This document shows positions 1 to 7,373 of a stretch of 27,000 nucleotides of DNA, piece after piece; position 1 is the stretch's first letter; the number at the start of each line of letters is the position of its first letter. Below the pieces are notes generated by a model, which did not search any database, was not told the origin of the DNA, and was given only the letters and a program-made list of their open reading frames with translations. Source of the DNA: a virus; IMG/VR virus record IMGVR_UViG_3300049489_000573, positions 1 to 27,000 of that record; one strand, written 5' to 3'. The position numbers were made by a program, and so were the translations under genes.

Positions 1-165
1 ACTCACTTTTATATGCCGCATATTAAAACAATTCAGAGCGGCATCAAACTTCATCGACTGACGTTTTGCGCAGTCGAGAACAAGGGAGCATATAAAAGCT
101 CGGTTCATGTTAAGAAAGTGAACTGTAAGAATTGTTTGAAAGAAATTAAAAAACAGAGGAGATAA
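1..165 (+). CDS. Small Cys-containing (zinc-ribbon-like) phage protein, possibly 5'-truncated
   Basis: This frame is open from the first base of the window to a TAA at 163-165. The only ATG near the edge is at 13 and has no visible ribosome-binding site, so the true start may lie outside the window. The product is basic and ends with a CxxC pair (VNCKNCLKEI); an upstream Cys lies in RLTFCAV. Small phage proteins with a Cys-x2-Cys pair followed by a short basic helix are common and are usually taken as zinc-ribbon proteins of unknown role. The stop lies 4 bases before the next ATG, and the next gene's GAGGAGA Shine-Dalgarno lies within this gene's last codons, so the two are probably co-translated. 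The function is unknown; a treble-clef-like fold is an inference from Cys spacing only. Confidence 0.55.
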   Translation, partial: THFYMPHIKTIQSGIKLHRLTFCAVENKGAYKSSVHVKKVNCKNCLKEIKKQRR

Positions 166-169
166 AAAA

Positions 170-511
170 ATGGCATTAGAAACATTAAAAGACATTAAAA
201 ATATTGGTGGGTTTGAGGTGACTGGCGGAGTTTCTAATTTTTCAGATAACAGGCCCATTCTTATACACCTTCAATCAAATCAAATTGCATTTCAAATTCA
301 GAATGGTCCAGTCAAAGAATCTGGAATTAATGGCTGTCAAGTCGATACTATTATTGAAGCGGCCAAGCTAATTCTTGAAGGTTTAAATAAAAACGTTCCT
401 TGTCGTGAAACATCTTTAGCTATAACAAAACTTGAGGAAGCTTTACATTGGTTAGAACATAGAAGAAAAGATAGAGTTAAAAGAAACGTAGAAGGAACAC
501 AAAATGCCTGA
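170..511 (+). CDS. Acb2/Tad1-hairpin-like phage protein (candidate anti-CBASS/anti-Thoeris sponge)
   Basis: 113 aa, started by an ATG 5 bases after a strong GAGGAGA. The C-terminal third (about residues 76-100) holds CRETSLAITKLEEALHW. This resembles the S/C-R-E-x-S-L-A-x-T-K-L-E-E-A-x-x-W helical hairpin of Acb2 (anti-CBASS) and Tad1-related proteins, which bind cyclic di/trinucleotides or cADPR-type signals and so block CBASS or Thoeris effectors. Residues 28-60 look like a beta-rich extension (LIHLQSNQIAFQIQNGPVKE) ending in a GINGCQ loop, and the C-terminus (VEGTQ) is polar. Proteins with this N-terminal extension are common in phages and not all have been tested as sponges. The gene is first in a run of tiny accessory genes and overlaps the next by 8 bases. 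The hairpin match is seen in the sequence; an anti-defence role is inference. Confidence 0.6.
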   Translation: MALETLKDIKNIGGFEVTGGVSNFSDNRPILIHLQSNQIAFQIQNGPVKESGINGCQVDTIIEAAKLILEGLNKNVPCRETSLAITKLEEALHWLEHRRKDRVKRNVEGTQNA

Positions 512-770
512 TTCATATTTACTAATAATCGTCGCCCTAATTATTGCTAAAGTGTTTATGGACTTTTTATGCCTAAGACAGATTAAGCTGAATGGCGAAT
601 ATTATATGGATTCGTTTGAGAAATTTAAAAAGCACCAAGAGGAATGGCGGACTAAGTATGAAATAAAAATTACAGCAGAAATAATAAAAGGATTTGCTGA
701 TATGAAAATCGAACAATTAAAAAAGGAGACAAAAAATGATTCAAATCAAAAAACTGAAACGTCCAAATAG
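504..770 (+). CDS. Small single-pass membrane protein with coiled-coil-like tail
   Basis: 88 aa; the ATG overlaps the previous gene's end by 8 bases and follows GAAGGA. Residues 5-25 (SYLLIIVALIIAKVFMDFL) form one hydrophobic helix, and the rest is charged and mostly helical (KFKKHQEEWRTKYEIK, then a Lys/Glu-rich end). This suggests an N-terminal membrane anchor with a cytoplasmic tail. Holin or inner-membrane spanin is possible from size and topology, but no endolysin is present in this window to support it. I do not recognise the family. Its end overlaps the following 53-codon gene by 35 bases in another frame. Confidence 0.6.
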   Translation: MPDSYLLIIVALIIAKVFMDFLCLRQIKLNGEYYMDSFEKFKKHQEEWRTKYEIKITAEIIKGFADMKIEQLKKETKNDSNQKTETSK

Positions 771-897
771 AAAAAGTGGCAATGCACTGAAACCAGGAGA
801 AGTGTCAGAGATTAAATCGTGGGGCGTGTCGATTATTAATAATAGCAAGGAAACTTTATATGTTGACCGAGTGAGTAAAAAAAGAGAGAAAAAATAA
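736..897 (+). CDS. Small basic hypothetical protein (53 aa)
   Basis: ATG at 736 is preceded by AAAAGGAGAC at 721-730, one of the best ribosome-binding sites in this cluster. The frame runs 53 codons to TAA at 895-897, whose last A is the first base of the next gene's ATG (TAATG coupling). The product is Lys/Arg-rich at both ends (IKKLKRPNRKSG at the start, SKKREKK at the end), with a short central beta-like stretch (WGVSIINNSKETLYV). Size and charge would suit a nucleic-acid-binding or capsid-associated peptide, but the function is unknown. The strong Shine-Dalgarno and the perfect coupling are the reasons for calling it. Confidence 0.6.
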   Translation: MIQIKKLKRPNRKSGNALKPGEVSEIKSWGVSIINNSKETLYVDRVSKKREKK

Positions 898-1139
898 TGT
901 TTCATTGTTATAGCCACGGATGGTCGCATTTTGAACGCACCTGCCCTTTATGCTACGGCTTTGACACATCAACATCCGAATCAACCTCTGGATCAATTAA
1001 AATCATGTCTACAGAAATTGATTTAAGAACTAAAATTGATCACCTTGAAACTGAGCTTAAAATGATTAAAGCTGAACGGGATATGTTGTTTAAAAAGATT
1101 CAAGACATGATGGTTTTTAGGACTAAAACCAATGGCTAG
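897..1139 (+). CDS. Small zinc-finger-like protein with C-terminal coiled coil
   Basis: 80 aa, starting on the last base of the upstream stop codon. The first 20 residues carry a possible metal site: C4, H7, H11 and the pair C16-P-L-C19. After a Ser/Thr-rich linker (residues 24-35) the C-terminal half (about 40-72) is a Leu/Lys/Glu heptad-like helix (LRTKIDHLETELKMIKAERD), probably a coiled coil. The layout suggests a small oligomeric binding protein. The gene ends tail to tail with the minus-strand unit, overlapping its last coding bases at 1123-1139. Function unknown. Confidence 0.6.
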   Translation: MFHCYSHGWSHFERTCPLCYGFDTSTSESTSGSIKIMSTEIDLRTKIDHLETELKMIKAERDMLFKKIQDMMVFRTKTNG

Positions 1140-1383
1140 GTTCTTCGTTCTTTAAAATAATAACAGGTTCTTTTTTCTCTGGTCGCTTCGGGACATTTAA
1201 ACGATTTTCTAAATTCACTGAATAATAATCTCCACACAAACATTGTCCTCTGTTCTGATCATAGAATCCCGTCTGATATCTGTTCGAGCAGAAGCCTCGG
1301 CAATAGGAATCTAATTCGATTTTAGGCTCTATCGACATGATTGTTAGAATTATAAAGAGCACTTCTTTTTCTTTCTTTTCCAA
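1123..1383 (-). CDS. Small Cys-rich protein with N-terminal hydrophobic segment
   Basis: Reading from a TTG at 1383 gives 86 aa; an in-frame ATG at 1338 would give 71 aa. Neither start has a convincing Shine-Dalgarno. With the TTG start the N-terminus has a hydrophobic stretch (VLFIILTIMSI) that could be a signal or anchor. The body holds four Cys (CRGFC, then CLC) in a short Tyr/Gly-rich stretch, as in small disulfide- or metal-bound phage proteins. It is probably the last gene of the long minus-strand operon. The first 30 or so bases of the longer form overlap the 34-codon frame at 1350-1454. Function unknown. Confidence 0.45.
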   Translation of the reverse strand: MEKKEKEVLFIILTIMSIEPKIELDSYCRGFCSNRYQTGFYDQNRGQCLCGDYYSVNLENRLNVPKRPEKKEPVIILKNEEPSHWF

Positions 1384-1454
1384 TAAACAGATTCTAAATT
1401 AAAATCAGGTAACTCTTGCTCTAGTTCAGCGCAATCTACTCGTATGGCAACCAT
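1350..1454 (-). CDS. 34-aa hypothetical microprotein coupled to the phosphoesterase gene
   Basis: An ATG at 1452-1454 lies inside the last codons of the metallophosphoesterase gene (19-base overlap). The frame runs 34 codons to TAA at 1350-1352. The peptide is acidic in the middle (CAELEQELPDFNLESVYW) and ends with a basic cluster (KRKKKK). It fills the gap between the phosphoesterase stop and the next gene, as expected for overlapping phage genes, but no clear ribosome-binding site is visible. It could be a chance frame. Confidence 0.35.
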   Translation of the reverse strand: MVAIRVDCAELEQELPDFNLESVYWKRKKKKCSL

Positions 1455-2128
1455 ATCGGTGTAGCCCCTCCGTTTATGATTACACCCGCACCCAAACAGG
1501 GCTTGAATCTTGAGTCACGCCCGTACTTAAACGCATAAGAATCAACGTCAATCAGACAACCTACGTTCATACCCCACAAGCGTTGTCCTGCTGTGGAAAT
1601 GTGAGAGATTCCGGCGTGAGAATGTAAATGCCCGTGAACCAAACTCATTCCAGCGTCTAAAGCCGCTGTTCTGTGCGCCATTGCGCCACTATATCCCATC
1701 CCGTGAATCATCATGAAAGGGCTTTTAATCCCGTCAATCACCCACTTTTCCTTAAACCGCCATTCTTGCGGCATACCTAAAACTTCCCTGTAATCTCTGA
1801 TCATTTGGGATGGGATCTCACTCGCAGCCGCTTTCTTAAACCAGCGCATCCCGTGGTTAGAGATAGCTATTTTCATCTCAGGAAAAGCCTGTACCCACTC
1901 TGCAATCTTATATCTTGCGGTTTTTATTTCTCCGCAAGCAGTGTGCTTCGCGTCGGGATCTTTCGGGTAAAGCCCCCCGTGTAAGTTATCAACTTCATCT
2001 CCCACGCATAAAACGTTTTCATCAGGTACTTCAAAATGATTCTTTAAATACAAGCAAAAATCTAGCGCACGTTCCGCTTCAAAAGGAAGCTGTAGATCAG
2101 GAATGACTAAGTAGGTGTCATTATCCAC
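1436..2128 (-). CDS. Calcineurin-like metallophosphoesterase
   Basis: 230 aa from a GTG start; no ATG lies nearby in frame. The order of motifs is that of the calcineurin-like two-metal phosphoesterase fold: D11-L-Q13 (family DxH; the His is replaced by Gln here), G43-D-E-V-D47 (GDxxD), S90-N-H-G-M (GNH[D/E]), H142-G, and H165-G-H-L-H169 (GHxH). Such phage enzymes hydrolyse phosphodiesters or phosphomonoesters, and related ones act as DNA-end nucleases. The substrate here cannot be read from the sequence. It is downstream of the primase-helicase in the replication operon, with a 38-base gap, which suggests a DNA-processing role. The Gln for the first metal His is common in phage members and does not by itself imply inactivity. 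Confidence 0.85.
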   Translation of the reverse strand: MDNDTYLVIPDLQLPFEAERALDFCLYLKNHFEVPDENVLCVGDEVDNLHGGLYPKDPDAKHTACGEIKTARYKIAEWVQAFPEMKIAISNHGMRWFKKAAASEIPSQMIRDYREVLGMPQEWRFKEKWVIDGIKSPFMMIHGMGYSGAMAHRTAALDAGMSLVHGHLHSHAGISHISTAGQRLWGMNVGCLIDVDSYAFKYGRDSRFKPCLGAGVIINGGATPIWLPYE

Positions 2129-2166
2129 TACTTAAAAGGCTAAGGTCTTTTTCTTTTAAAGTAAAA

Positions 2167-4353
2167 TCAGCTATCCCATTCAATCTTATGATTCATAGTT
2201 AGCTCCCACGCTTCCCTACACTCTTTTAATGAGGGTATAACGTACACGTTTACTTTTCCCTCATCCGTTCTTTCTTGCGCGGATTTTATCTTAGCCCTTT
2301 TTCTTATTGATCTCCCAATACTTTCGGCGGAACCGCCGCCAAAAGTGTTCATACTGTTTTCCTTAAGATACCGCTGGAAAGCCCTTCTAAATCTATCTTT
2401 TGATATGTTTTTTTCAGGCCACTCATCATCAAAATCAGAGCAAATAATCCGGCCATTTGAAAGACATTCATACCAAAATTGGTCAAACGGACTTAAAGAA
2501 ACTAACTTCTGTTCCATCAAGCCTTTAGTAAGATACGCCTTGCTGATATCAAAATCTTCAATGTTATACTTTTGGAAGTAATCGAGCAAAAGGCCATACC
2601 CCCCACGCTCCATCCCTTCCCGCATCTCTCTAAAAAACTTAGTGTCTTGCTTCCGCCCATCACCCACGTTAAAGACTGTGTATCTTCTCTCATCATCTGA
2701 AGCTGGCACTAACCAGTCTTCGTTCCCTATGATGCAAACTCTAGTACAATTCTTGCTCTGAAAAGCTTCTCTTCCTTTTTGTTCAATGACGTGCTTATTT
2801 CCTGAAATTAAATTCTTTAGTGCACCTTCCGCCTGTTTATCGCCGCTCCAAAAAGCTTCGTCAAGCGCTATCAAAATGCACTGCTGAAGATGCGAATTGA
2901 AATTTCCAACTAAATACCTTTTATCAGCCGTCACTATGTAGTGAGAACCGAACAGTTTCCCCACCCTATCTACTAGCGCGTTCTTTCCTACGCCTTTTCC
3001 GCCTTTAAAAACGAGCGCTACTGTTGGCTTCTCCCACGGTTTTTGAATCATGTGCGCGAAGTAACTCATAAGCCAGTGGTTTAAATCTTTATCGCCGCAA
3101 CAAATGTTTTCTAAAGAGTGATTTAAAAACGCGGCTAAAGATTCTTTCGCTTCGTTAGATGCTTCTAGCTCGGATATAGGGCTGACAGACATCCCTCTCC
3201 AAGTATTGTAGTATCGCTTCGGTGCTCGGTTTGACGGATCAAAACACACTCCATCATAACTTCTTCTTTCTTTACTAGCCATCCACACTTTAGAAATGTT
3301 TTTAGTTTTATCGTCAAACACTAGCTTGTGTGGTTCAAATTTGTCATGGAAAGCCTGAACTCCAATGAAATTTGTATTCTTGTACCCTTCCGCATCTTCT
3401 GTTTCGTGTAAAATAGATGAGTGCCCACCCACAATTATGAAAGCATACTCTTTGTTTATCCGTTGGATTGGAGATAAAGCTTCATCATTTTCTTCTGCCT
3501 TTGGTTTGTCTTCAATCTTCGTGAATTGGTTTTCTGGAGCAGCCACACCTTTTTTCTCAGATCCATATCTGTACGCGTTTCTTACTTTTTGTGCTAGCTC
3601 TGTGTAGCTCCAAGGGGGACTACATTTATCGTTCCATAAAGAATACATCAGCTCGGTACAAGTGAACTCGCTCACTCCAATATCCTTAATCCTGCAAGCT
3701 ACCATGAAAGACGTTTGATCTCCGCCTACTCCTTGAACCGATACAGGCGCTTCTTTGGTTAAATATGATATCGCCCTAGCTATAGCCCTATCATCACTTA
3801 CGATAGAAGACTTGAGTGTTTCTTCTTCGTTTGTTTTTGGTTCGTCTCTTCGGCCACAGGCACTAATGATCCATTCAGGAGTGTCATGAATACCGGAATT
3901 GTCGTCCGTATAAATTCTTCCTTCGATAACTGAGCCGCTTCCAACCAAATACCCGCCGCTAGAGCGCACATCAATTCCTCTAGCGAGTACGTGTGCGCCT
4001 TGTCTAACTGGAAAAGGATTTCTGTAGATGAGATGCTTTCCCCCTGACACTGTTGTTTGTGTGAACGTTTTTGGGAAATCTTTTCCTTCAAGCTCAAGCC
4101 TGAGCGCTTCTTCACTGCCATGTGAATCTCCTTTATCGTCTAAATCTATAGCCACTAAAGCTTCCGCTTCTAAAAATTTTGAAGTGGAAATACCTATGTT
4201 TGCTTGCGGATTATTCTTCCACCATTTTTCTATGGTCGCAACGTCCCTTGTAGCTTTCGTAGGAAAATCTTTTATGAGCGGCTTTTTAGATCCTGGGATA
4301 AGGGGAAAAACGTGAAACCCAATAGCCGCTAATCTTTTTGCTTTTTCTATCAT
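2167..4353 (-). CDS. Bifunctional primase-polymerase (PrimPol) / VapE-D5-type helicase
   Basis: 728 aa. The N-terminus is an archaeo-eukaryotic-type primase-polymerase domain: a FPLIPGSKKP start motif (16-25), the metal-binding D70-L-D-D73, S103-G-G-K-H107, and GIDVRSSGGYLVGSGS (about 126-141). A linker follows (about 190-330). The C-terminal half is a superfamily 3-like/DUF5906 (virulence-associated E) ATPase with Walker A GGKGVGKN (about 449-456), Walker B LIALDEAF (about 493-500), a sensor-type Asn in IGNEDWLVPAS and the Arg pair in DDERRYTV. It should unwind DNA and make primers at the phage origin, working with the polymerase 5 bases upstream. The length is normal for fused phage PrimPol-helicases and all key residues look intact. 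ATG start, weak AGAAAG ribosome-binding site. Confidence 0.9.
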   Translation of the reverse strand: MIEKAKRLAAIGFHVFPLIPGSKKPLIKDFPTKATRDVATIEKWWKNNPQANIGISTSKFLEAEALVAIDLDDKGDSHGSEEALRLELEGKDFPKTFTQTTVSGGKHLIYRNPFPVRQGAHVLARGIDVRSSGGYLVGSGSVIEGRIYTDDNSGIHDTPEWIISACGRRDEPKTNEEETLKSSIVSDDRAIARAISYLTKEAPVSVQGVGGDQTSFMVACRIKDIGVSEFTCTELMYSLWNDKCSPPWSYTELAQKVRNAYRYGSEKKGVAAPENQFTKIEDKPKAEENDEALSPIQRINKEYAFIIVGGHSSILHETEDAEGYKNTNFIGVQAFHDKFEPHKLVFDDKTKNISKVWMASKERRSYDGVCFDPSNRAPKRYYNTWRGMSVSPISELEASNEAKESLAAFLNHSLENICCGDKDLNHWLMSYFAHMIQKPWEKPTVALVFKGGKGVGKNALVDRVGKLFGSHYIVTADKRYLVGNFNSHLQQCILIALDEAFWSGDKQAEGALKNLISGNKHVIEQKGREAFQSKNCTRVCIIGNEDWLVPASDDERRYTVFNVGDGRKQDTKFFREMREGMERGGYGLLLDYFQKYNIEDFDISKAYLTKGLMEQKLVSLSPFDQFWYECLSNGRIICSDFDDEWPEKNISKDRFRRAFQRYLKENSMNTFGGGSAESIGRSIRKRAKIKSAQERTDEGKVNVYVIPSLKECREAWELTMNHKIEWDS

Positions 4354-4358
4354 GCTTG

Positions 4359-6332
4359 CTACTTTCTGTATCTAAACCCGCTCCAGCCTTTAGCCTTTAT
4401 GGGAAGATCCTTAGCCCAATCTGGGGTTTGGGCCATAATACTTTCATAATCTTTTATTGAAACAGAATTTTTATTAACTTCAGAAACTATTTCATCATGT
4501 ACGTGCAAAACGATAGGAAACCCTGCCTTTTCAACACGTTTCATTGCGTCAGCCAGAATGTCCCTACTGACAGCTTGTGTTACGTTTTCAGCAAGAGAAC
4601 CCCCATACGTTTTGACACGCTTCCACTTCTGTAGCTCTTCTGTCATGTACGTTAGTCCTTCTTTTTGCCCACCCCAAGGTAGATCAATTGTCTGTATCTC
4701 TGGATATGGGTAACAAAGAACGCGGCTTGATGGGAGCTTACACCACAGGAAAGATCCTACTTTTTTAAAAGATATTTTTCCTTTTCCCGCCTTAAACTCT
4801 TGGTTTGGGTTTAACACAGCGTACATTGCTGCTTCTTCCAGTTCTTTCCATAAAAAAACCGTGTTTGGGTGAACTGTCCGCCACGCTTTCACGATGAAAC
4901 TTACTTGCTCTTCGGGTAAATTTATGCCGTAGTTTTTGCTCATGGATTTAAACGCGCCACTAGCCCCTTGATATCCTAAAGCTAAATCCGCTACTTTCCC
5001 TATTTGTCTTTGATCTTCAGTAACGTCTTGGATGGTTAGCTTTTTTCTTAAAATAAAACTAAAAATATCGGCGGCGGTTTGTTCATACAATTTCCCATGT
5101 CCATTAAATATATCTAAAACTTTCTTTTCTCCCGCAAGCCACGCTAAAACCCGCGCTTCGATGGCGTTTAGATCAGCACCAACCAACTCCATTCCTTCTT
5201 CCGCCACTAAAAAACCACGGAGACAGTCTGATAAAACTGAGAGCGGAGATCCATAGAAAAGGTCTATCTCTTCAGTTGCGTCTTTTTTCGGCAATATTTC
5301 AAATATTTTTTCAATATCTTTTTGTTTAGTTTTTGGCCGTGGAAAATTGTGTACCTGCACACCCCTTCCAGCCCATCTTCCCGTGTTTGCTCCACAAAAC
5401 TGCGTTGTACCTCTTATTCTACTATCACTTCCAGCTCTTGACGCCATGCTTGATAGTTTCGACGTTGAAGACTTTCCAGCCTCTTGTCTAATAAGAAGAG
5501 CAGTACGACACTCCACAGGCAAATCATTGCGATCAAGACAACCCAAAACGTCCTCTTTAGTAACACCTTCCACCTCTATTCCCTTAAATTTAAGCCACGA
5601 TTTTAGCTGCGCGGTAGCGTTACACGTCGCTACTCCATTATCTGTAACCGCTCTCATCCGCGCATCAAGCCTGTTTTTTTCATCAACCACTAGTTTTATA
5701 GCGCATCTAACGCTCTCCATGTCCAGCTTGATTCCGCGCCTATTGATCTTATAGTCTAAAAGCCACACCTCTCGCTCAGAAACTCCGTGATTAATCAAGC
5801 GTTTATGCAGCGCTCTTTCTACTTCAACGTCATTTTTGCAATACTTATACACTTCATTAAGTTTCTTAGCGCAATCCCACCACACTATATTCCCTTTTAA
5901 ATCGACGGATCTGGGCTGCGATACCTGAAGCATGATCCTGTTTCCAAACATATCTTTTTCATGCTTTAACCCGAAAGCGGGAGCCGCTTTTTCTAAAGAA
6001 CCTGGCATAGCCATTGAGTAACTAAGCGCCATAGTGCAAAACACTTTGTTGATATCAAGTGGCGGCCATCCATATTTCTTGACGCAAACGTGGTGCCAAA
6101 TAAGCATCTCAAAGTGTGCGTTGTGTGCATAAACGCTAGCGCCGTTCTTTATTGCATCTCTCAGTTCGTCAGGAAAAGGCTCTCCTAACTTCCACAATTT
6201 GACTTTTTCCTCCCCGATTGCATACCCCATACATAAAACATCAGTAGTTAAGTGCGCAGCGTAAACATCTGCTCCGGCTTCTTTGAGATTGCAAGCGGAT
6301 CTAGTTTCAAAGTCGATGTGAACTTTCAGCAA
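4359..6332 (-). CDS. Family A DNA polymerase (PolI-like) with 3'-5' proofreading domain
   Basis: 657 aa. I chose the TTG at 6332 because GGAG lies 6 bases upstream and the protein then begins MLKVHIDFET, directly at the exonuclease fold; the frame is also open a further 19 codons upstream without a better start. The exonuclease motifs are D7-F-E9 (Exo I), A69-H-N-A-H-F-E75 (Exo II) and Y164-CKN-D168 (Exo III). Polymerase motif A is GADLNAIEARVLAW (catalytic Asp near 387), motif B is RQIGKVADLALGYQ, and motif C is VLHVHDE (near 612). There is no 5'-3' exonuclease domain, as usual for phage enzymes. It is the replicative polymerase, transcribed between the SSB and primase-helicase genes, and its start overlaps the stop of a 27-aa membrane peptide. 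Confidence 0.93.
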   Translation of the reverse strand: MLKVHIDFETRSACNLKEAGADVYAAHLTTDVLCMGYAIGEEKVKLWKLGEPFPDELRDAIKNGASVYAHNAHFEMLIWHHVCVKKYGWPPLDINKVFCTMALSYSMAMPGSLEKAAPAFGLKHEKDMFGNRIMLQVSQPRSVDLKGNIVWWDCAKKLNEVYKYCKNDVEVERALHKRLINHGVSEREVWLLDYKINRRGIKLDMESVRCAIKLVVDEKNRLDARMRAVTDNGVATCNATAQLKSWLKFKGIEVEGVTKEDVLGCLDRNDLPVECRTALLIRQEAGKSSTSKLSSMASRAGSDSRIRGTTQFCGANTGRWAGRGVQVHNFPRPKTKQKDIEKIFEILPKKDATEEIDLFYGSPLSVLSDCLRGFLVAEEGMELVGADLNAIEARVLAWLAGEKKVLDIFNGHGKLYEQTAADIFSFILRKKLTIQDVTEDQRQIGKVADLALGYQGASGAFKSMSKNYGINLPEEQVSFIVKAWRTVHPNTVFLWKELEEAAMYAVLNPNQEFKAGKGKISFKKVGSFLWCKLPSSRVLCYPYPEIQTIDLPWGGQKEGLTYMTEELQKWKRVKTYGGSLAENVTQAVSRDILADAMKRVEKAGFPIVLHVHDEIVSEVNKNSVSIKDYESIMAQTPDWAKDLPIKAKGWSGFRYRK

Positions 6333-6409
6333 GTTAAACTCCAAAAAAACCAAGACGATACCGCCATACCTAAAACAAAACCTATCCAAAAATCTTCATT
6401 ATCTAGCAT
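6326..6409 (-). CDS. 27-aa membrane microprotein translationally coupled to polA
   Basis: ATG at 6407-6409; 27 codons to TGA at 6326-6328, whose bases lie inside the TTG-CTG start of the polymerase gene. The peptide is a single hydrophobic, Trp/Phe-rich helix (FWIGFVLGMAVSSWFFWSL) after an acidic start (MLDNED), typical of a one-pass membrane peptide. An AGAGAT sequence lies 9 bases upstream. Translation of this frame would deliver ribosomes to the TTG start of polA, so it may be a coupling leader as well as a membrane protein. Role unknown. The call rests on position, overlap and strongly membrane-like composition. Confidence 0.5.
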   Translation of the reverse strand: MLDNEDFWIGFVLGMAVSSWFFWSLTC

Positions 6410-6528
6410 AGATTTTAATCTCTTTTTTTGTGTGTCCGACGAAAGCCCCTCTTTTTAGTTGGTAAACCTTCGCCGGACATCTCATCACGTCTTAACCCTT
6501 GGAGAAGCAAAAGACGCGAAGCTTTCAA
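6410..6528 (-). other. Short spacer with two overlapping mini-frames
   Basis: Between the DUF2815 stop and the membrane microprotein, two minus-strand frames begin close together: ATG at 6485 (28 codons, ends 6399) and ATG at 6480 (21 codons, ends 6415; very basic, PTKKRGFRRTHKKR). An AAGGG lies 10 bases before the first ATG. Only one, if either, can be the main product. I see no terminator here, so the operon is probably continuous through the gap. Confidence 0.3.
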
Positions 6529-7098
6529 TTAGCCTAATAAATCAGAAGCAGATTCAGCTCCGCCTTCAATCGGCGCAAAATCGTCTTGCGCTTTAGTCTT
6601 CCCTGACAAAGCGTCTCCTTCAGCCACTTTCTGAATGTTCTGCAACCCAAAATTAACGCCTTTATTTCCGGCTTGGTCATACGCGTACACGCTGACAGTA
6701 GCTCTAGCCCAACAACCGGCATAAAATTGTGAAGAATCAATAATTTCTTCCACGTTCTCATCTACTAAACCTGGGCGGGAAGTGCTCTTTAGGTTCAAAT
6801 ATGCGTTCCCTTTCTCGTATCCGGCGGGTAAAAACTCCTTCCCCGTTTCTTCATCCGTCTTAGCTCTATCCCCTTGATCTCTGAAAGGGGTTCTAAGGTT
6901 CGGCGGCCATTTCTTTTTATCTTTACCCCACTTCTCTTCGATAGCGGCTTGCGCCGCAAGCTTTAGCATACTTAAATCCGCTCCTTTCGGGAAAAGAGCG
7001 ACTAAAGAATACTCATTCTTCTTGGATAATTCGTTAAATTTTGGTTGAAACACGTTGGGATAAGACACTCTAAATTTCGGGGTTAATACGTTTGCCAT
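6529..7098 (-). CDS. DUF2815 single-stranded DNA-binding protein
   Basis: 189 aa; the ATG follows AAGGAGAATGAA, a strong ribosome-binding site. The sequence fits the DUF2815 family (KFRVSYPNVFQP start; FPKGADLSML; KWPPNLRTPFRDQGD; QFYAGCWARATVSVYAYD; NKGVNFGLQNIQKV), a gp2.5-like OB-fold group of phage ssDNA-binding proteins. The C-terminus is acidic (EGGAESASDLLG), as in SSBs that recruit partners through their tail. It should coat ssDNA during replication and annealing, alongside the Cas4-like nuclease and SNF2 helicase upstream and the polymerase downstream. Confidence 0.9.
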   Translation of the reverse strand: MANVLTPKFRVSYPNVFQPKFNELSKKNEYSLVALFPKGADLSMLKLAAQAAIEEKWGKDKKKWPPNLRTPFRDQGDRAKTDEETGKEFLPAGYEKGNAYLNLKSTSRPGLVDENVEEIIDSSQFYAGCWARATVSVYAYDQAGNKGVNFGLQNIQKVAEGDALSGKTKAQDDFAPIEGGAESASDLLG

Positions 7099-7099
7099 T

Positions 7100-7372
7100 T
7101 CATTCTCCTTGTTTTTTCGGTTTTAAGTTATCACTGTGTTTTCTCAGAATATAAACGTTATTTTTCGCGTCTCTTTTAACTTCTGTTTTGTAATCACGTT
7201 TATCTTCGTGAGACTTTTGCGGAGTTTTATCGTTAAGTAACTCCATAATTCTACTTGAATACGCTTTAACATCATTACAGTGCCTACACTGCTTTACTTG
7301 CGGCCTAGCCTTGGCGTGAATGTGTATGAAAGATTCAATATAGCCTTTTTGGTTACACAAAGCACAAGCCAT
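7100..7372 (-). CDS. Small zinc-binding protein (two CxxC pairs)
   Basis: 90 aa from the ATG at 7372, chosen because GGAGAGTAGT precedes it directly and the DUF2800 stop lies 1 base upstream; the frame is open further upstream but only within that gene. Residues C3-A-L-C6 and C29-R-H-C32 form two CxxC knuckles about 22 residues apart, a typical zinc-ribbon arrangement, with His17 and His19 between them. The rest is strongly basic (about 55-90; Lys/Arg/Asp), which suggests nucleic-acid binding. Its position between nuclease and SSB genes suggests a replication or recombination accessory role, which is unproven. It ends one base before the SSB gene. Confidence 0.7.
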   Translation of the reverse strand: MACALCNQKGYIESFIHIHAKARPQVKQCRHCNDVKAYSSRIMELLNDKTPQKSHEDKRDYKTEVKRDAKNNVYILRKHSDNLKPKKQGE

Positions 7373-7373
7373 A

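Noticed and set aside
2130-2190. About 20-codon frame between the PrimPol stop and the phosphoesterase start
   Set aside because: No start codon with a ribosome-binding site; probably a chance open frame next to a GTG start.
3798-4121. Minus-strand 107-codon frame inside the PrimPol gene
   Set aside because: A different frame of the same strand as a well-supported gene; no independent ribosome-binding site or motif.
5347-5754. Plus-strand frame of 135 codons inside the polymerase gene
   Set aside because: Antisense to the polymerase domain, which is clearly the coding strand; no start signal.
6415-6485. Two mini-genes (28 and 21 codons) between the DUF2815 and microprotein genes
   Set aside because: They overlap in different frames and only a marginal ribosome-binding site is present; kept as a note, not as genes.
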